Assembly: GCF_030160835.1 (NCBI RefSeq)
Contig: NZ_BSPC01000063.1
Location: forward strand, 62,001 to 126,000
DNA from: Labrys miyagiensis
Lineage (GTDB): Bacteria > Pseudomonadota > Alphaproteobacteria > Rhizobiales > Labraceae
Direction of reading: 5' to 3'
Length of the DNA: 64,000 nucleotides
Each line of letters starts with the position of its first letter. The first letter of the stretch is position 1. The notes beneath the pieces are model-generated. The model was not told the origin of the DNA and did not search any database. It was given only the letters and a program-made list of their open reading frames with translations. Shown one piece after another: positions 45,311 to 54,617 of this stretch. Position numbers and translations under genes: made by a program.

Positions 45311-46578
45311 GGATGACGGCCTGGGTGATTTTCGGTTGGGCGAGGCGCAGTCATTTGAGAGCGAAGCTCGACATCGAAGTCTTCCCTCCCTCTTGTGGGG
45401 AGGGAGTAGGAGGGTGGGGGTCCTTGGATGCAAGTGTCTCTCATCGCCAAGGACCCCCATCCCTTACCCTTCCCCAGAAGGGGGAAGGGAGCGGCAGGCG
45501 TCGCGCCCTTTTCTTTTTCTCTTTCCTGCTATCAGCCTTGCTCGCTGCCCCGCTTCCCGCCCTCGCGCAGGAGCCGGTGCGCCCGGTACTCACCGTCATC
45601 GCGCATGCCCAGGATACGGCGATGTTCGGGCCTTTCATCGGTAGCGTCGATGCGCGCTATCGCACCGATCTCGGCTTCCAAGTCGGTGGGCGCATCATTG
45701 CCCGCGAGGTCAATGTCGGCGACACCGTCAAGCAAGGCCAAAGGCTCGCCGCCGTCGACGCCACCCTTCTGCGGCTTGCCGTGCAGTCGGCCGAGGCGGA
45801 TCTTGCCAATGCCAGGGCGCAGCTTGCCAATGCCGTGCTGACCGAGAACCGCAGCAAGGCGCTGGTCGTTACCGAGACGGCCTCGAAGGCGCAGGTCGAC
45901 AACGCCGTGGCGGCCCGCGAGACGGCGGAGGCCAAGGTCACCCAGGCCGAAGCCTCGCTGCGCCAGGTGCAGAATGTCCTCAGCTATGCCGAGCTCATCG
46001 CCCCTTATGACGGCGTGATCACCGCGGTGAATTCGGATGTCGGCAAGGTCGTCTCGGCCGGCGACATCATCGTCACCCTGGCGCGGCCGGATGTGCGGGA
46101 GGCCGTGGTCGACGTGCCCGACTATCTCGCGCCGGAATTGCTGCAATATCCACGCTTCGACGTGACTCTTGCCGGCGAGCCCTCGATCAAGGCCACTGCG
46201 ACGCTGCGCCAGCTCGCTCCGGCCTCGGATGCGACCACCCGCACCCGCCGCGCCCGGCTCTCGCTTGATAGTCCGCCCAACGGCTTCCGCCTGGGTTCGA
46301 CGATATCCGTCTCGGCCGTACGCGCCGTCCCATCCTATATCGCCGTGCCGCAGACGGCGCTTGCCGGTGATGGCGACAGGCGCTCTGTCTGGGTCGTCGA
46401 TGCCGTCAAGTCGGTCGTCGCCGCCAAGCCCGTGAAGCTGGTCTCCCTCAAGGACGGCTATGCCATCGTCGACGGCCTCAAGGACGGCGACATCGTGGTC
46501 GCAGCCGGCGCCGCCTCGCTCGAGCCCGGCCAGGCCGTGCAGCTTCCCGTTACCCCGCGTTCCGAGGGTCAGAAATGA
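45307..46578 (+). CDS. RND efflux periplasmic adaptor (second), with repeat-derived N-terminus
   Basis: 423 residues as an open frame from an ATG overlapping the previous stop (ATGA). From about residue 70 on it is a normal adaptor: a signal-peptide core FSFLLSALLAAPLPALAQ at 72-89, LGFQVGGRIIAREVNVGDTVKQGQ (lipoyl half), a helical hairpin, and IAPYDGVITAVNSDVGKVVSAGD (second half). Residues about 25-62 (PPSCGEGVGGWGSL, SLTLPQKGEG) are the translation of a palindromic repeat at 45381-45491. No ATG, GTG or TTG lies directly before the signal peptide in frame, so either the long leader is made or a non-standard start is used. It overlaps the pump gene by 4 bp. Confidence 0.85.
   Translation: MRMTAWVIFGWARRSHLRAKLDIEVFPPSCGEGVGGWGSLDASVSHRQGPPSLTLPQKGEGSGRRRALFFFSFLLSALLAAPLPALAQEPVRPVLTVIAHAQDTAMFGPFIGSVDARYRTDLGFQVGGRIIAREVNVGDTVKQGQRLAAVDATLLRLAVQSAEADLANARAQLANAVLTENRSKALVVTETASKAQVDNAVAARETAEAKVTQAEASLRQVQNVLSYAELIAPYDGVITAVNSDVGKVVSAGDIIVTLARPDVREAVVDVPDYLAPELLQYPRFDVTLAGEPSIKATATLRQLAPASDATTRTRRARLSLDSPPNGFRLGSTISVSAVRAVPSYIAVPQTALAGDGDRRSVWVVDAVKSVVAAKPVKLVSLKDGYAIVDGLKDGDIVVAAGAASLEPGQAVQLPVTPRSEGQK
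45381..45491 (+). repeat. 111-bp palindromic repeat inside the second adaptor gene
   Basis: The left arm, starting CTTCCCTCCCTCTTGTGGGG and ending GGGGGTCCTTGG, pairs imperfectly with the right arm, CCAAGGACCCCC to GGGGGAAGGGAG. Length is 111 bp, exactly 37 codons, with no stop in the reading frame. Repeats of the type CCCTCCCCACAAGGGGGAGGG are usually intergenic in Hyphomicrobiales. Confidence 0.8.
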
Positions 46579-49500
46579 ACGGCTTAAATCTGTCCGACTG
46601 GGCGCTCAGGCATCGCTCCTTCATCTGGTATCTGATGATCGCCGCGGTGATCGCCGGGGCGCTCTCCTATACGCGCCTCGGCCGCGAGGAGGATCCTTCC
46701 TTCGACATCAAGACCATGGTCGTGCAGGTGCAATGGCCGGGCGCGACCCTGGACGAGACGATCAACCAGGTTACCGATCGCATCGAGAAGGAGCTCCAGC
46801 AGGTCGGGGCGCTCGATTACACGCGCAGCTACACCAAGCCCGGCAGCGCCACCATCCTGGTGAACTTCAAGGACACCACCAATGGCCGTGCCCTGACCGA
46901 CGCCTTCTACCAGGTGCGCAAGCATGTGAATGACATCTGGTCCACCATGCCGAGCGGTGTGCAGGGGCCGTTCTTCAATGACGAATTCGGCGACGTCTAC
47001 GGCAATATCTATGCCTTCACCGCCGACGGCATCAATTTCCGCCAGCTGCGCGACTATGTGGAGAGCGTGCGCGACCGCGTGCTCTCGGTGCCCAATGCCG
47101 GCAAGACGCAGATCCTCGGCGCGCTCGATGAGGTGATCTATCTCGATTTCGACACTGCGCGCCTCTCCAGCCTTGGCGTCGACCGCCAGGCCGTGATCGC
47201 CTCGCTCCAGGCGCAGAACACCGTGTCGGCCGCCGGCGTGATCCAGGCCGGGCAGGACAGGGTCAGCGTGCGCGTCGGCGGCGGCTTCAAGTCCGAGGAA
47301 GATCTGCGCGCCATCAACCTGCGCGTCAATGACCGCTTCTTCCGCCTGAGCGATGTCGCCACCATCACCCGCGGCTATGAGGATCCGCCATCCCAGCTCT
47401 TCCGCTTCGACGGCAAGCCGGCCATCGGCCTCGCCGTCGCCATGGCGCCCAACGGCAATCTGCTGCAGTTCGGCGAGGACCTGAAGAAGGCCATGACCGA
47501 GATCACCGGCACGCTGCCGGTCGGCGTCGGCGTGCATCTCGTCTCCGACCAGCCGGCCATTGTCGAGGAAGCGATCTCGGGCTTCACGCAGGCCCTGCTG
47601 GAAGCCGTGATCATTGTCATGGCCGTGAGCTTCGTCAGTCTGGGCCTGCGCGCCGGGCTGGTGGTGGCGATCTCGATCCCGCTGGTGCTCGCCATCGTCT
47701 TCCTGGTGATGGAATATACCGGCATCTCCCTGCAGCGCATTTCGCTCGGCGCCCTGATCATCGCCCTCGGCCTGCTGGTCGACGATGCCATGATCACGGT
47801 GGAGATGATGATCAGCCGGCTGGAGGAGGGCGATACGCTCGGCAAGGCGGCGACCTATGCCTTCACCTCTACCGCCTTCCCGATGCTCACCGGCACGCTG
47901 GTGACGGTGGCGGGCTTCATCCCGATCGGCCTCAATTCGAGCTCGGCGGGCCAGTACACCTTCACCCTCTTCGTGGTGATCGCGGTGGCCCTGCTGACGT
48001 CCTGGATCGTGGCGGTGCTGTTCGCGCCCCTGCTCGGTGTAAGCATCCTGCCGAAGTCGATGAAGAAGCACGACGAGAAGCCGAGCTTCTTCGCCGGGAT
48101 GTTCAAATCCATCCTGCTCGCCTGCATGCGTTGGCGCTGGCTGACCATTGCTGTCTGCCTTGCCTTGCTGGGCGCTTCGGTGGTGGGTATGGGCCACGTG
48201 CAGCAGCAGTTCTTCCCGTCTTCCGATCGGCCAGAATTGCTGGTCGACATGACGCTGCCGCAGAACAGCACCATCGCCGAGACCAAGACACAGATGGACC
48301 GTCTCGAAAAGACGCTCGATGGCGATGCCGATGTCGAGCGTTGGAGCTCCTATGTCGGGCAGGGGGCCGTGCGCTTCTATCTGCCGCTCGACCAGCAGCT
48401 CGCCAATCCCTTTTTCGGCCAGGCCGTGGTGGTGACCAAAGGCATCGAGGCGCGTGACCGTGTGAAGGCCAAGCTGGATGCGCTAGCCCGCGAGCAGTTT
48501 GTCGGCATCGACATTCTCGTGCATCCGCTCGAACTCGGCCCGCCGGTCGGCCGCCCCGTGCAGTATCGTGTCAGCGGCACCGATATCCAGGAGGTGCGCG
48601 CGCAGGCGGTGAAGTTGGCCGGCGTGATCGCCGACGATCCCAATCTCGGCACCATCACCTATGACTGGAACGAGCCCGGCCGCGTGCTGCGTGTCGAGGT
48701 CGACCAGAACAAGGCCCGCCTGCTCGGTGTGACCTCGCAGGACATCGCTTCCATCTTGAACGGCACGCTGGCTGGCAGCGCCTTCACGCAGGTGCGCGAT
48801 AACATCTATCTCGTCAATGTCGTCGGTCGCGCCACGGCGGACCAGCGCAATTCGGTGGAGACGCTGGAGAACCTGCAGATCTCGCTGACCGGTGGCACGG
48901 TGGTGCCGCTGAGAGCCGTCGCCAATATCGGCTACGACTTGGAACAGCCTATCGTCTGGCGCCGCTCGCGCCTGCCCACGATCACCGTTCGCGCCGCGCT
49001 CGTCGGCGATATCCAGCCGGCGACGGTGGTGCAGCGCCTGCAGCCCAAGATCGATACCTTCGCCAAGCAGCTTCCCGATCACTACAAGGTCGAGATCGGC
49101 GGTGCGGTGGAAGAGGCCGGCAAGGGCCAGTCGCCGATCATCCAGATCGTGCCGATCATGCTGCTGGTGATGATCACCGTGCTGATGATCCAGCTGCAGA
49201 GCTTCCAGAAGCTCTTCCTGGTGATCTCGGTGGCGCCGCTCGGCCTGATCGGCGTGGTGCTCGGCCTGCTGCCCTTCCACCAGCCGCTCGGCTTTGTCGC
49301 CATCCTCGGCGTTCTCGCGCTGATCGGCATCATCATCCGCAACTCGGTGATCCTGGTGAAGCAGATCGAGGATCACGAAAAGGAAGGCCAGGACCGCTGG
49401 GATGCGGTGGTGACCGCCACCGTCCACCGCATGCGCCCCATCCTGCTCACGGCGGCGGCCGCGAGCCTGGGCATGATCCCCATCGCCCGCGAAGTGTTCT

Positions 49501-49637
49501 GGGGCCCGATGGCCTATGCCATGATCGGCGGCATCCTGGTGGCGACGCTGCTGACGCTGCTCTTCCTGCCAGCGTTGTATGTGACGTGGTATCGGATCAA
49601 GGAGCCGAAGGAGGGTGCGAGCCAGGGCGCGCGTTAA
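46575..49637 (+). CDS. RND family efflux pump, inner-membrane subunit
   Basis: 1020 residues, 12 transmembrane segments in the AcrB plan: TM1 at 13-32, two large periplasmic loops, TM2-6 from about 335 to 500, TM7 near 520, and TM8-12 from about 855. The proton-relay region ALIIALGLLVDDAMITVEMMISR in TM4 keeps the two adjacent aspartates. The ATG overlaps the second adaptor stop. The tripartite pump likely exports hydrophobic toxicants under TetR control; the outer-membrane partner must come from elsewhere. Confidence 0.95.
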   Translation: MNGLNLSDWALRHRSFIWYLMIAAVIAGALSYTRLGREEDPSFDIKTMVVQVQWPGATLDETINQVTDRIEKELQQVGALDYTRSYTKPGSATILVNFKDTTNGRALTDAFYQVRKHVNDIWSTMPSGVQGPFFNDEFGDVYGNIYAFTADGINFRQLRDYVESVRDRVLSVPNAGKTQILGALDEVIYLDFDTARLSSLGVDRQAVIASLQAQNTVSAAGVIQAGQDRVSVRVGGGFKSEEDLRAINLRVNDRFFRLSDVATITRGYEDPPSQLFRFDGKPAIGLAVAMAPNGNLLQFGEDLKKAMTEITGTLPVGVGVHLVSDQPAIVEEAISGFTQALLEAVIIVMAVSFVSLGLRAGLVVAISIPLVLAIVFLVMEYTGISLQRISLGALIIALGLLVDDAMITVEMMISRLEEGDTLGKAATYAFTSTAFPMLTGTLVTVAGFIPIGLNSSSAGQYTFTLFVVIAVALLTSWIVAVLFAPLLGVSILPKSMKKHDEKPSFFAGMFKSILLACMRWRWLTIAVCLALLGASVVGMGHVQQQFFPSSDRPELLVDMTLPQNSTIAETKTQMDRLEKTLDGDADVERWSSYVGQGAVRFYLPLDQQLANPFFGQAVVVTKGIEARDRVKAKLDALAREQFVGIDILVHPLELGPPVGRPVQYRVSGTDIQEVRAQAVKLAGVIADDPNLGTITYDWNEPGRVLRVEVDQNKARLLGVTSQDIASILNGTLAGSAFTQVRDNIYLVNVVGRATADQRNSVETLENLQISLTGGTVVPLRAVANIGYDLEQPIVWRRSRLPTITVRAALVGDIQPATVVQRLQPKIDTFAKQLPDHYKVEIGGAVEEAGKGQSPIIQIVPIMLLVMITVLMIQLQSFQKLFLVISVAPLGLIGVVLGLLPFHQPLGFVAILGVLALIGIIIRNSVILVKQIEDHEKEGQDRWDAVVTATVHRMRPILLTAAAASLGMIPIAREVFWGPMAYAMIGGILVATLLTLLFLPALYVTWYRIKEPKEGASQGAR

Positions 49638-49654
49638 GCGGTGCCGTGGTTGCA

Positions 49655-49741
49655 TCCGGGTGCACGGGCATCCTGCCCGTTCTTCCCCTGCCTCGAGGGT
49701 GTCGGTTCCAGGAACGGGCAGGATGCCCGTGCACCCGGATT
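49655..49741 (+). repeat. palindromic border repeat, copy 2 (29-bp perfect arms)
   Basis: The 29 bases 49655-49683 (ATCCGGGTGCACGGGCATCC...) and 49713-49741 are exact reverse complements around a 29-nt loop. It begins 17 bp after the pump stop. It resembles the other border repeats (GGGTGCRCGGRC outer arm) with changed bases on both arms. It could end transcription of the pump operon. Confidence 0.85.
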
Positions 49742-49972
49742 GCGTCCACCTGCCCGAATGCCTAGCATTCCGATGACGTCGACGGGAGGATCGGAAAAGC
49801 TGTGGACTCGCCATCTTGTCGCTGCTGTTCATCCTGATCCTGTGTGACGCGCTCGCAAGTCGAAGCCCTCGCGGCCGAGGGCATGACAAAATCTGTGCCC
49901 TTCCTGGCTGCCTCGCGACTTTTGAGGTGTGCGCTCAAAACCAGAATTCTTGCTCATATCGAAATCATTGCC

Positions 49973-51085
49973 ATGGCCACCATCACCTATCTCACCCGTA
50001 TCGAATTCGATGAAGGCGCGATTGCCCGGCTGCCCTCCCTGCTGGAAGGGCTGGGCGTAAAGCGTCCGCTGCTGGTCACCGATCGCGGCCTCGTCGCCAC
50101 CGGCCTGGTCGAACGCGTCAGGGCGCTCTTTGCCGAGCCGCCCGCCGTCTATGACGGCACGCCTGCCAATCCCACGGAGGAGGCGACGCTCGCAGCCCTG
50201 GCGCGCTATCGCGAGGCTGATTGCGATGGGCTCGTCGGTCTCGGTGGCGGGTCTTCGATCGATCTCGCCAAGGCGGTGCGCCTGCTCACCGGCCATGAGG
50301 GACCGCTTGCGCAATATACCGCGGTGGAGGGCGGGGCAGCGCGCATCCATGGCCGCATCTGCCCGTTGATCGCCGTGCCCACCACCTCGGGCACCGGCTC
50401 GGAGGTCGGCCGCGCGGCGGTGATCATCACGGCCGAAGGGCGCAAGCTCGGCATCATCAGCCCCTTCATGCTGCCGAGCATCGCGCTCTGCGATCCTGAG
50501 CTCAGCCATGGCCTGCCGCCCTATCTGACGGCGGCGACCGGCATGGACGCCATCTCGCATTGCCTCGAGACCTATATGGCATCTGCCGTCAATCCGCCGG
50601 CGGATGCCATCGCCATCGACGGTCTCAAGCGCGGCTTCGGCGCCATCCGCACCGCCGTGGCCGATGGCCGCGACCGCAAGGCGCGCTGGGAGATGATGAT
50701 GTGCGCCCTCGAAGGCGCGATGGCGTTCCAGAAGGGCCTCGGCGCGGTGCATGCGCTTACCCATCCGCTCGGCGCCATCCGCGAACTCAACCTGCATCAC
50801 GGCACGCTCAATGCGGTGCTGATGCCGGCGGTGCTGCGCTTCAACCGCAGCGTGATCGGCGGCAAATGGGATGTGCTGGCCGGCATTCTCGGCGGCGATC
50901 CGGCCGAGGTCATCGCGGGCCTGTGCCGCGACATCGGCCTGCCTCCGGGGCTCAGGGCCATGGGCGTGACCGAGGCGATGATGGAGAAGATTTCGGGCGA
51001 GGCCCTCAAGGATCATTGCCACGCCACCAATCCACGACTGGCGACGCGCGAGGAATATCTGGAACTCCTGCACGAGTCGGCATGA
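49973..51085 (+). CDS. iron-containing alcohol dehydrogenase
   Basis: 370 residues from ATG 49973. GGGSSIDLAKAV near 85-96 and the nucleotide loop PTTSGTGSEVGRAAVI near 133-148 are Fe-ADH signatures. Metal ligands are in DPELSHGLPPYLTAATGMDAISHCLE and in HALTHPLGAIRELNLHHG. The open frame to 49844 is ignored because the domain starts at MATITYLTRIEF. Its product could be a maleylacetate-reductase- or lactaldehyde-type enzyme. The ThDP enzyme 223 bp downstream points to 2-keto-acid decarboxylation coupled to aldehyde reduction, by inference. Confidence 0.87.
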   Translation: MATITYLTRIEFDEGAIARLPSLLEGLGVKRPLLVTDRGLVATGLVERVRALFAEPPAVYDGTPANPTEEATLAALARYREADCDGLVGLGGGSSIDLAKAVRLLTGHEGPLAQYTAVEGGAARIHGRICPLIAVPTTSGTGSEVGRAAVIITAEGRKLGIISPFMLPSIALCDPELSHGLPPYLTAATGMDAISHCLETYMASAVNPPADAIAIDGLKRGFGAIRTAVADGRDRKARWEMMMCALEGAMAFQKGLGAVHALTHPLGAIRELNLHHGTLNAVLMPAVLRFNRSVIGGKWDVLAGILGGDPAEVIAGLCRDIGLPPGLRAMGVTEAMMEKISGEALKDHCHATNPRLATREEYLELLHESA

Positions 51086-51169
51086 GAGCGGTGCGATGAT
51101 AGAGTGATTCGTTACTCAGGCAGGCGATCCATCGGCGCCAACCTTGGCCGAAAGAGATGGTGGAAACGC

Positions 51170-51255
51170 CGTCATTGCGAGCGAAGCGAAGCAATCCAGG
51201 GGCGGTAGGCACCGCACTTTGGCCCCTGGATTGCTTCGCTTCGCTCGCAATGACG
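51170..51255 (+). repeat. palindromic repeat with 33-bp perfect arms
   Basis: 51170-51202 (CGTCATTGCGAGCGAAGCG...) and 51223-51255 are exact reverse complements around a 20-nt loop. This GTCATTGCGAGCGAAGCGAAG type is widespread between genes in Hyphomicrobiales. It lies between the Fe-ADH and ThDP-enzyme genes. Confidence 0.85.
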
Positions 51256-51308
51256 GGTAGAGGCCATTCCTCCTGCTTCCAAACTTATGCCTTGCACAGG
51301 AGGTCAGC

Positions 51309-53003
51309 ATGACCAGGAAGGCCATCGTTCCCGTTGAGGCCGTCAGTCCGCGCCGGGGAGCGGCCGTGTTGCTGGAGATCCTGCGCAACGAGGGCGTCGA
51401 CTATATCTTTGGCAATCCTGGCACCACAGAATTGCCGCTGATGGACGCGCTGATCGAGGCGCCCGATATCCGCTACATCCTGGCCCTGCAGGAGGCGAGC
51501 GCGGTGGCGATGGCCGATGGCTACGCCCAGGCGTCGGGCAAGCCCGGCTTCCTCAATCTCCACACCGAGGGGGGCCTCGGCCATGGCATGGGCAACCTTT
51601 TCAACGCCAGCATTTCGATGACGCCGCTGGTGGTCACCGCCGGCCAGCAGGATTCGCGCCATACCATCACCGATCCCCTGCTGTTCGGCGACCTCGTGCA
51701 GGTGGCCCGGCCCGCGGTGAAATGGGCGCAGGAAGTCACGCATGCCGACCAGCTGCCGATCCTGGTGCGGCGGGCCTTCCACGACGCCAGCGCACCGCCA
51801 CCAGGCCCGGTCTTCCTGTCGCTGCCGATGGATGTGATGGAGGAGATGAGCAGCGTTGGCATCTCCGAGCGCTCGGTGGTCGACCGCCACCCGGTGGCGG
51901 GGTCGCTCGACAAGCTCGCCGAACACCTTGCCGCGCTAAGGCCCGGACGCCTCGCCATCATCGCCGGCGACGAGATCCATGGCAGCGATGCAGCCCAGGA
52001 AGCCGTGACGATCGCGGAGATGCTGGGTGCGCCCGTTTATGGCTCGTCCTGGCCCTCGCGCATTCCCTTCCCGACAGCCAATCCGCTCTGGCGCGGCAAC
52101 ATGCCGACCAAGGCGGTGGATATCGCCCATCGGCTGGGCGATTACGATGCCATCTTCGCTCTCGGCGGCAAGTCGCTGATCACCATCCTCTACACTGAGG
52201 GTTCGGCCGTACCGCCCGGCTGCGCGGTGTTCCAGATGTCGGCGGATGTGCGCGACCTCGGCCGCACCTATCCCACCAGGCTCTCGGTGGTGGGCGATCT
52301 CAAGCATTCTCTGCATGCGCTGGCACCGCTGCTTGCCAAGGCTATCGCCGGGCGGACGGAGGTCTATTCCGCCCTGCTGCGCCAGGCGGGACTCGATCAG
52401 CAACAGCGACAGCAGGAACTCGCCGCCCTTGCCGCCGCACAGATGGATGTGGTTCCCGTGACGCCACTGGTGGCTGCCCAGCAGGCGATGCGGGCTGTTG
52501 GACCCTATGTCGCCATCGTCGACGAGGCGATCGCCACCTCGCTGCATGTGCGCGGCTTCCTCAACAGCTCTTCGCCGCGGCAATATTCCTTCCTGCGAGG
52601 CGGCGCGCTCGGCTGGGGCATGCCGGCCGCGGTAGGCTGCTGCCTTGGGCTCGGTCGCGAGCCGGTGGTCTCTCTCGTGGGCGACGGCGCTGCCCTTTAT
52701 TCCCCGCAGGCCCTGTGGACCGCGGCGCATGAGAAGCTGCCCGTGACCTTCGTCGTCATGAACAATCGCGAATACAACATCTTGAAGAATTTCATGAAGG
52801 GACAGGTGGGTTACGCCTCGAACCGGCAGAACCACTTCATCGCCATGGAGCTCGACGATCCGCCGATCGATTACCAGGCCATGGCGAAGTCCTATGGCGT
52901 GCCGGGGCGACGGATCACGCGGGCCGGGGATATTGCCGGGGCGGTGGAGGCGGGGATCGCCAGCGGGCAGCCCAACCTCATCGAGATCGTGATTGGGACG
53001 TGA
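51309..53003 (+). CDS. ThDP-dependent decarboxylase, benzoylformate decarboxylase-like
   Basis: 564 residues with three domains. FGNPGTTELPLMDAL near 34-48 and the activating Glu in LALQEASAVAMADGYAQ resemble MdlC. HTEGGLGHGMGNLFNA follows, and GDGAALYSPQALWTAAHEKLP with NNREYNILKNF gives the cofactor pocket (core VGDGAALYSPQALW). An oxalyl-CoA- or acetolactate-type enzyme is less likely. The start has AGGAGGTCAGC upstream. It stands next to an Fe-alcohol dehydrogenase, and its stop codon abuts palindromic repeat copy 3. Confidence 0.85.
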   Translation: MTRKAIVPVEAVSPRRGAAVLLEILRNEGVDYIFGNPGTTELPLMDALIEAPDIRYILALQEASAVAMADGYAQASGKPGFLNLHTEGGLGHGMGNLFNASISMTPLVVTAGQQDSRHTITDPLLFGDLVQVARPAVKWAQEVTHADQLPILVRRAFHDASAPPPGPVFLSLPMDVMEEMSSVGISERSVVDRHPVAGSLDKLAEHLAALRPGRLAIIAGDEIHGSDAAQEAVTIAEMLGAPVYGSSWPSRIPFPTANPLWRGNMPTKAVDIAHRLGDYDAIFALGGKSLITILYTEGSAVPPGCAVFQMSADVRDLGRTYPTRLSVVGDLKHSLHALAPLLAKAIAGRTEVYSALLRQAGLDQQQRQQELAALAAAQMDVVPVTPLVAAQQAMRAVGPYVAIVDEAIATSLHVRGFLNSSSPRQYSFLRGGALGWGMPAAVGCCLGLGREPVVSLVGDGAALYSPQALWTAAHEKLPVTFVVMNNREYNILKNFMKGQVGYASNRQNHFIAMELDDPPIDYQAMAKSYGVPGRRITRAGDIAGAVEAGIASGQPNLIEIVIGT

Positions 53004-53004
53004 T

Positions 53005-53097
53005 CTTCCCGGGTGCGCGGACGTCCCGTCCGCATCTTGGAAACGCGGCGTCTGTTGGAGAGGGCGATGCGGACGAGACGTCCGCGCACCCGGGAAG
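53005..53097. repeat. palindromic border repeat, copy 3
   Basis: CTTCCCGGGTGCGCGGACGTC (53005-53025, 21 nt) pairs perfectly with 53077-53097. It fills exactly the space between the stop codons of two convergent genes (53003 and 53100). A bidirectional transcription end is a likely effect. Confidence 0.85.
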
Positions 53098-53099
53098 AG

Positions 53100-53537
53100 T
53101 CACAACCTCGCCTTCGTACTCCTGGGCGTCGCCAGCAGCAGGTTCGTCTCCGAGGCATTCACGCCCGGGATCAGCCGGATGCGACGCAGCACGACGTCCA
53201 GATCCGTCAGGCTCTGCGTCGCGAATTCCACCACGATGTCCCATTTGCCGTTGGTCGTGTGCACGGCGCTCACTTCCGGAAAGCCGCCCAGCGTGTCGAT
53301 CACGCGGTCGGCGGCGCGGCCCTCGACCTCGATCAGCACGATGCCGCGCACCGGCATGGAGATGGCGTCGGCTCTAAGGATGACCGTGTAGCCGACGATA
53401 TCGCCGCGCTTCTCCATGTTCTCGATGCGCGCGCGCACGGTGGCGCGCGACAGGCCAAGTTCTGCCGCGAGATCGGAGATGCTGCGCCGGCCATTATGGC
53501 GCAACTGGGTGAGGAGCTGCTGGTCGATGTCGTCCAT
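53100..53537 (-). CDS. Lrp/AsnC family regulator of the arginase operon
   Basis: 145 residues. The HTH is MDDIDQQLLTQLRHNGRRSISDLAAELGLSRATVRARI (core ISDLAAELGLSRATV, about 19-33). The RAM domain contains GKWDIVVEF. It is divergent from arginase and ornithine cyclodeaminase genes 125 bp away, the usual place for their activator, probably responding to arginine or ornithine. In the spacer, GTATTGT occurs at 53581-53587 and 53603-53609, 22 bp apart, which suits Lrp-type binding on one face. Confidence 0.9.
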   Translation of the reverse strand: MDDIDQQLLTQLRHNGRRSISDLAAELGLSRATVRARIENMEKRGDIVGYTVILRADAISMPVRGIVLIEVEGRAADRVIDTLGGFPEVSAVHTTNGKWDIVVEFATQSLTDLDVVLRRIRLIPGVNASETNLLLATPRSTKARL

Positions 53538-53662
53538 GGCCTGCCGAAATGATCAGGGCTTCATGCCAGTTTGATAAGCCGTATTGTCACCTTTGCCAAT
53601 TTGTATTGTTCGTATCGCCAATCGAAGCCGGTAAATTGCAGGCACGCCAAACGAGGTTCGAC

Positions 53663-54598
53663 ATGCCTTCGACAACATGTATTTTGCTGGGTGCTCCGGT
53701 GCAGGAGGGCGCAGGGCGCCTTGGCTGCGACATGGGCCCGAGCGCCTTTCGCGCCGCCGGTCTCACCGCCGCGCTGGAAGAGCTCGGCCATCGGGTTTCC
53801 GATCGCGGCAATCTGGCGCCGGCCCGTCTGCGCACGCTGAAGCATCCCAACCCGGTCGTGAAGAATCTGCCGGAGATAGCCGCCTGGACCGAAGCGCTCG
53901 CCGATGCCTCCTATCGGATGAGCGCAGAGGGCATGCCGATCGTGTTCGGCGGCGATCACAGCCTTGCCGCCGGCACGCTCTCCGGCCTCAGCCGGCGCGC
54001 GGCGGAGCAGGGGCGCGAGCTCTTCGTGCTCTGGCTCGATGCCCATCCCGATTTCCACACGCTCGACTCGACGGCGAGCGGCAATCTGCATGGCTGTCCG
54101 GTCGCCTATGCCACCGGACAGGCTGGCTTCGACGGCTTCTTTCCCGCCCTTGCCGCGCCGGTGAAGGCTGCGAACATCTGCATGATGGGCATCCGCAGTG
54201 TCGACGCGGCCGAGCGCAAGGCGCTCACCGCGGCCGGCGTCACCGTGCATGACATGCGCGCCATCGACGAGCATGGCATGGGCCCGCTGCTGAAGGCTTT
54301 CCTGCAGCGCGTCGAAGCCGCCAACGGCATCCTGCATGTCAGCTTCGATGTCGATTTCCTCGATCCCGGCATCGCCCCGGCCGTCGGCACTACCGTGCCG
54401 GGCGGGGCGACCTTCCGTGAAGCGCATCTCGTCATGGAGATGCTGCATGACAGCGGCCTGGTGCGCAGCCTCGACCTCGTCGAGCTCAACCCCTTCCTCG
54501 ACGAGCGTGGCCGCACCGCCATCCTGCTGGTCGACCTCGTGGCCAGCCTGATGGGGCGCCGGGTGATGGATCGCCCGACCCGCGCCGGCACGGCCTGA
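53663..54598 (+). CDS. rocF: arginase
   Basis: 311 residues from ATG 53663 (GAGG upstream; the open frame to 53549 is not used). Metal ligands are intact: FGGDHSLAAGT near 98-108, WLDAHPDFHT near 128-137, and HVSFDVDFLDPGIAPAVGTTVPGG near 228-251. It converts arginine to ornithine and urea in the cytoplasm. It is followed 19 bp later by ornithine cyclodeaminase and faced by an Lrp-type regulator. This is a complete, separate arginine route, distinct from the guanidinobutyrate pathway at 4-18 kb. Confidence 0.93.
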   Translation: MPSTTCILLGAPVQEGAGRLGCDMGPSAFRAAGLTAALEELGHRVSDRGNLAPARLRTLKHPNPVVKNLPEIAAWTEALADASYRMSAEGMPIVFGGDHSLAAGTLSGLSRRAAEQGRELFVLWLDAHPDFHTLDSTASGNLHGCPVAYATGQAGFDGFFPALAAPVKAANICMMGIRSVDAAERKALTAAGVTVHDMRAIDEHGMGPLLKAFLQRVEAANGILHVSFDVDFLDPGIAPAVGTTVPGGATFREAHLVMEMLHDSGLVRSLDLVELNPFLDERGRTAILLVDLVASLMGRRVMDRPTRAGTA

Positions 54599-54617
54599 TT
54601 CAAACGGAGCAAGACCC

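Noticed and set aside
46584..49889. Minus-strand frames of 537 and 468 codons opposite the RND pump
   Set aside because: The RND protein is unmistakable on the plus strand; the opposite frames are low-complexity mirror products.
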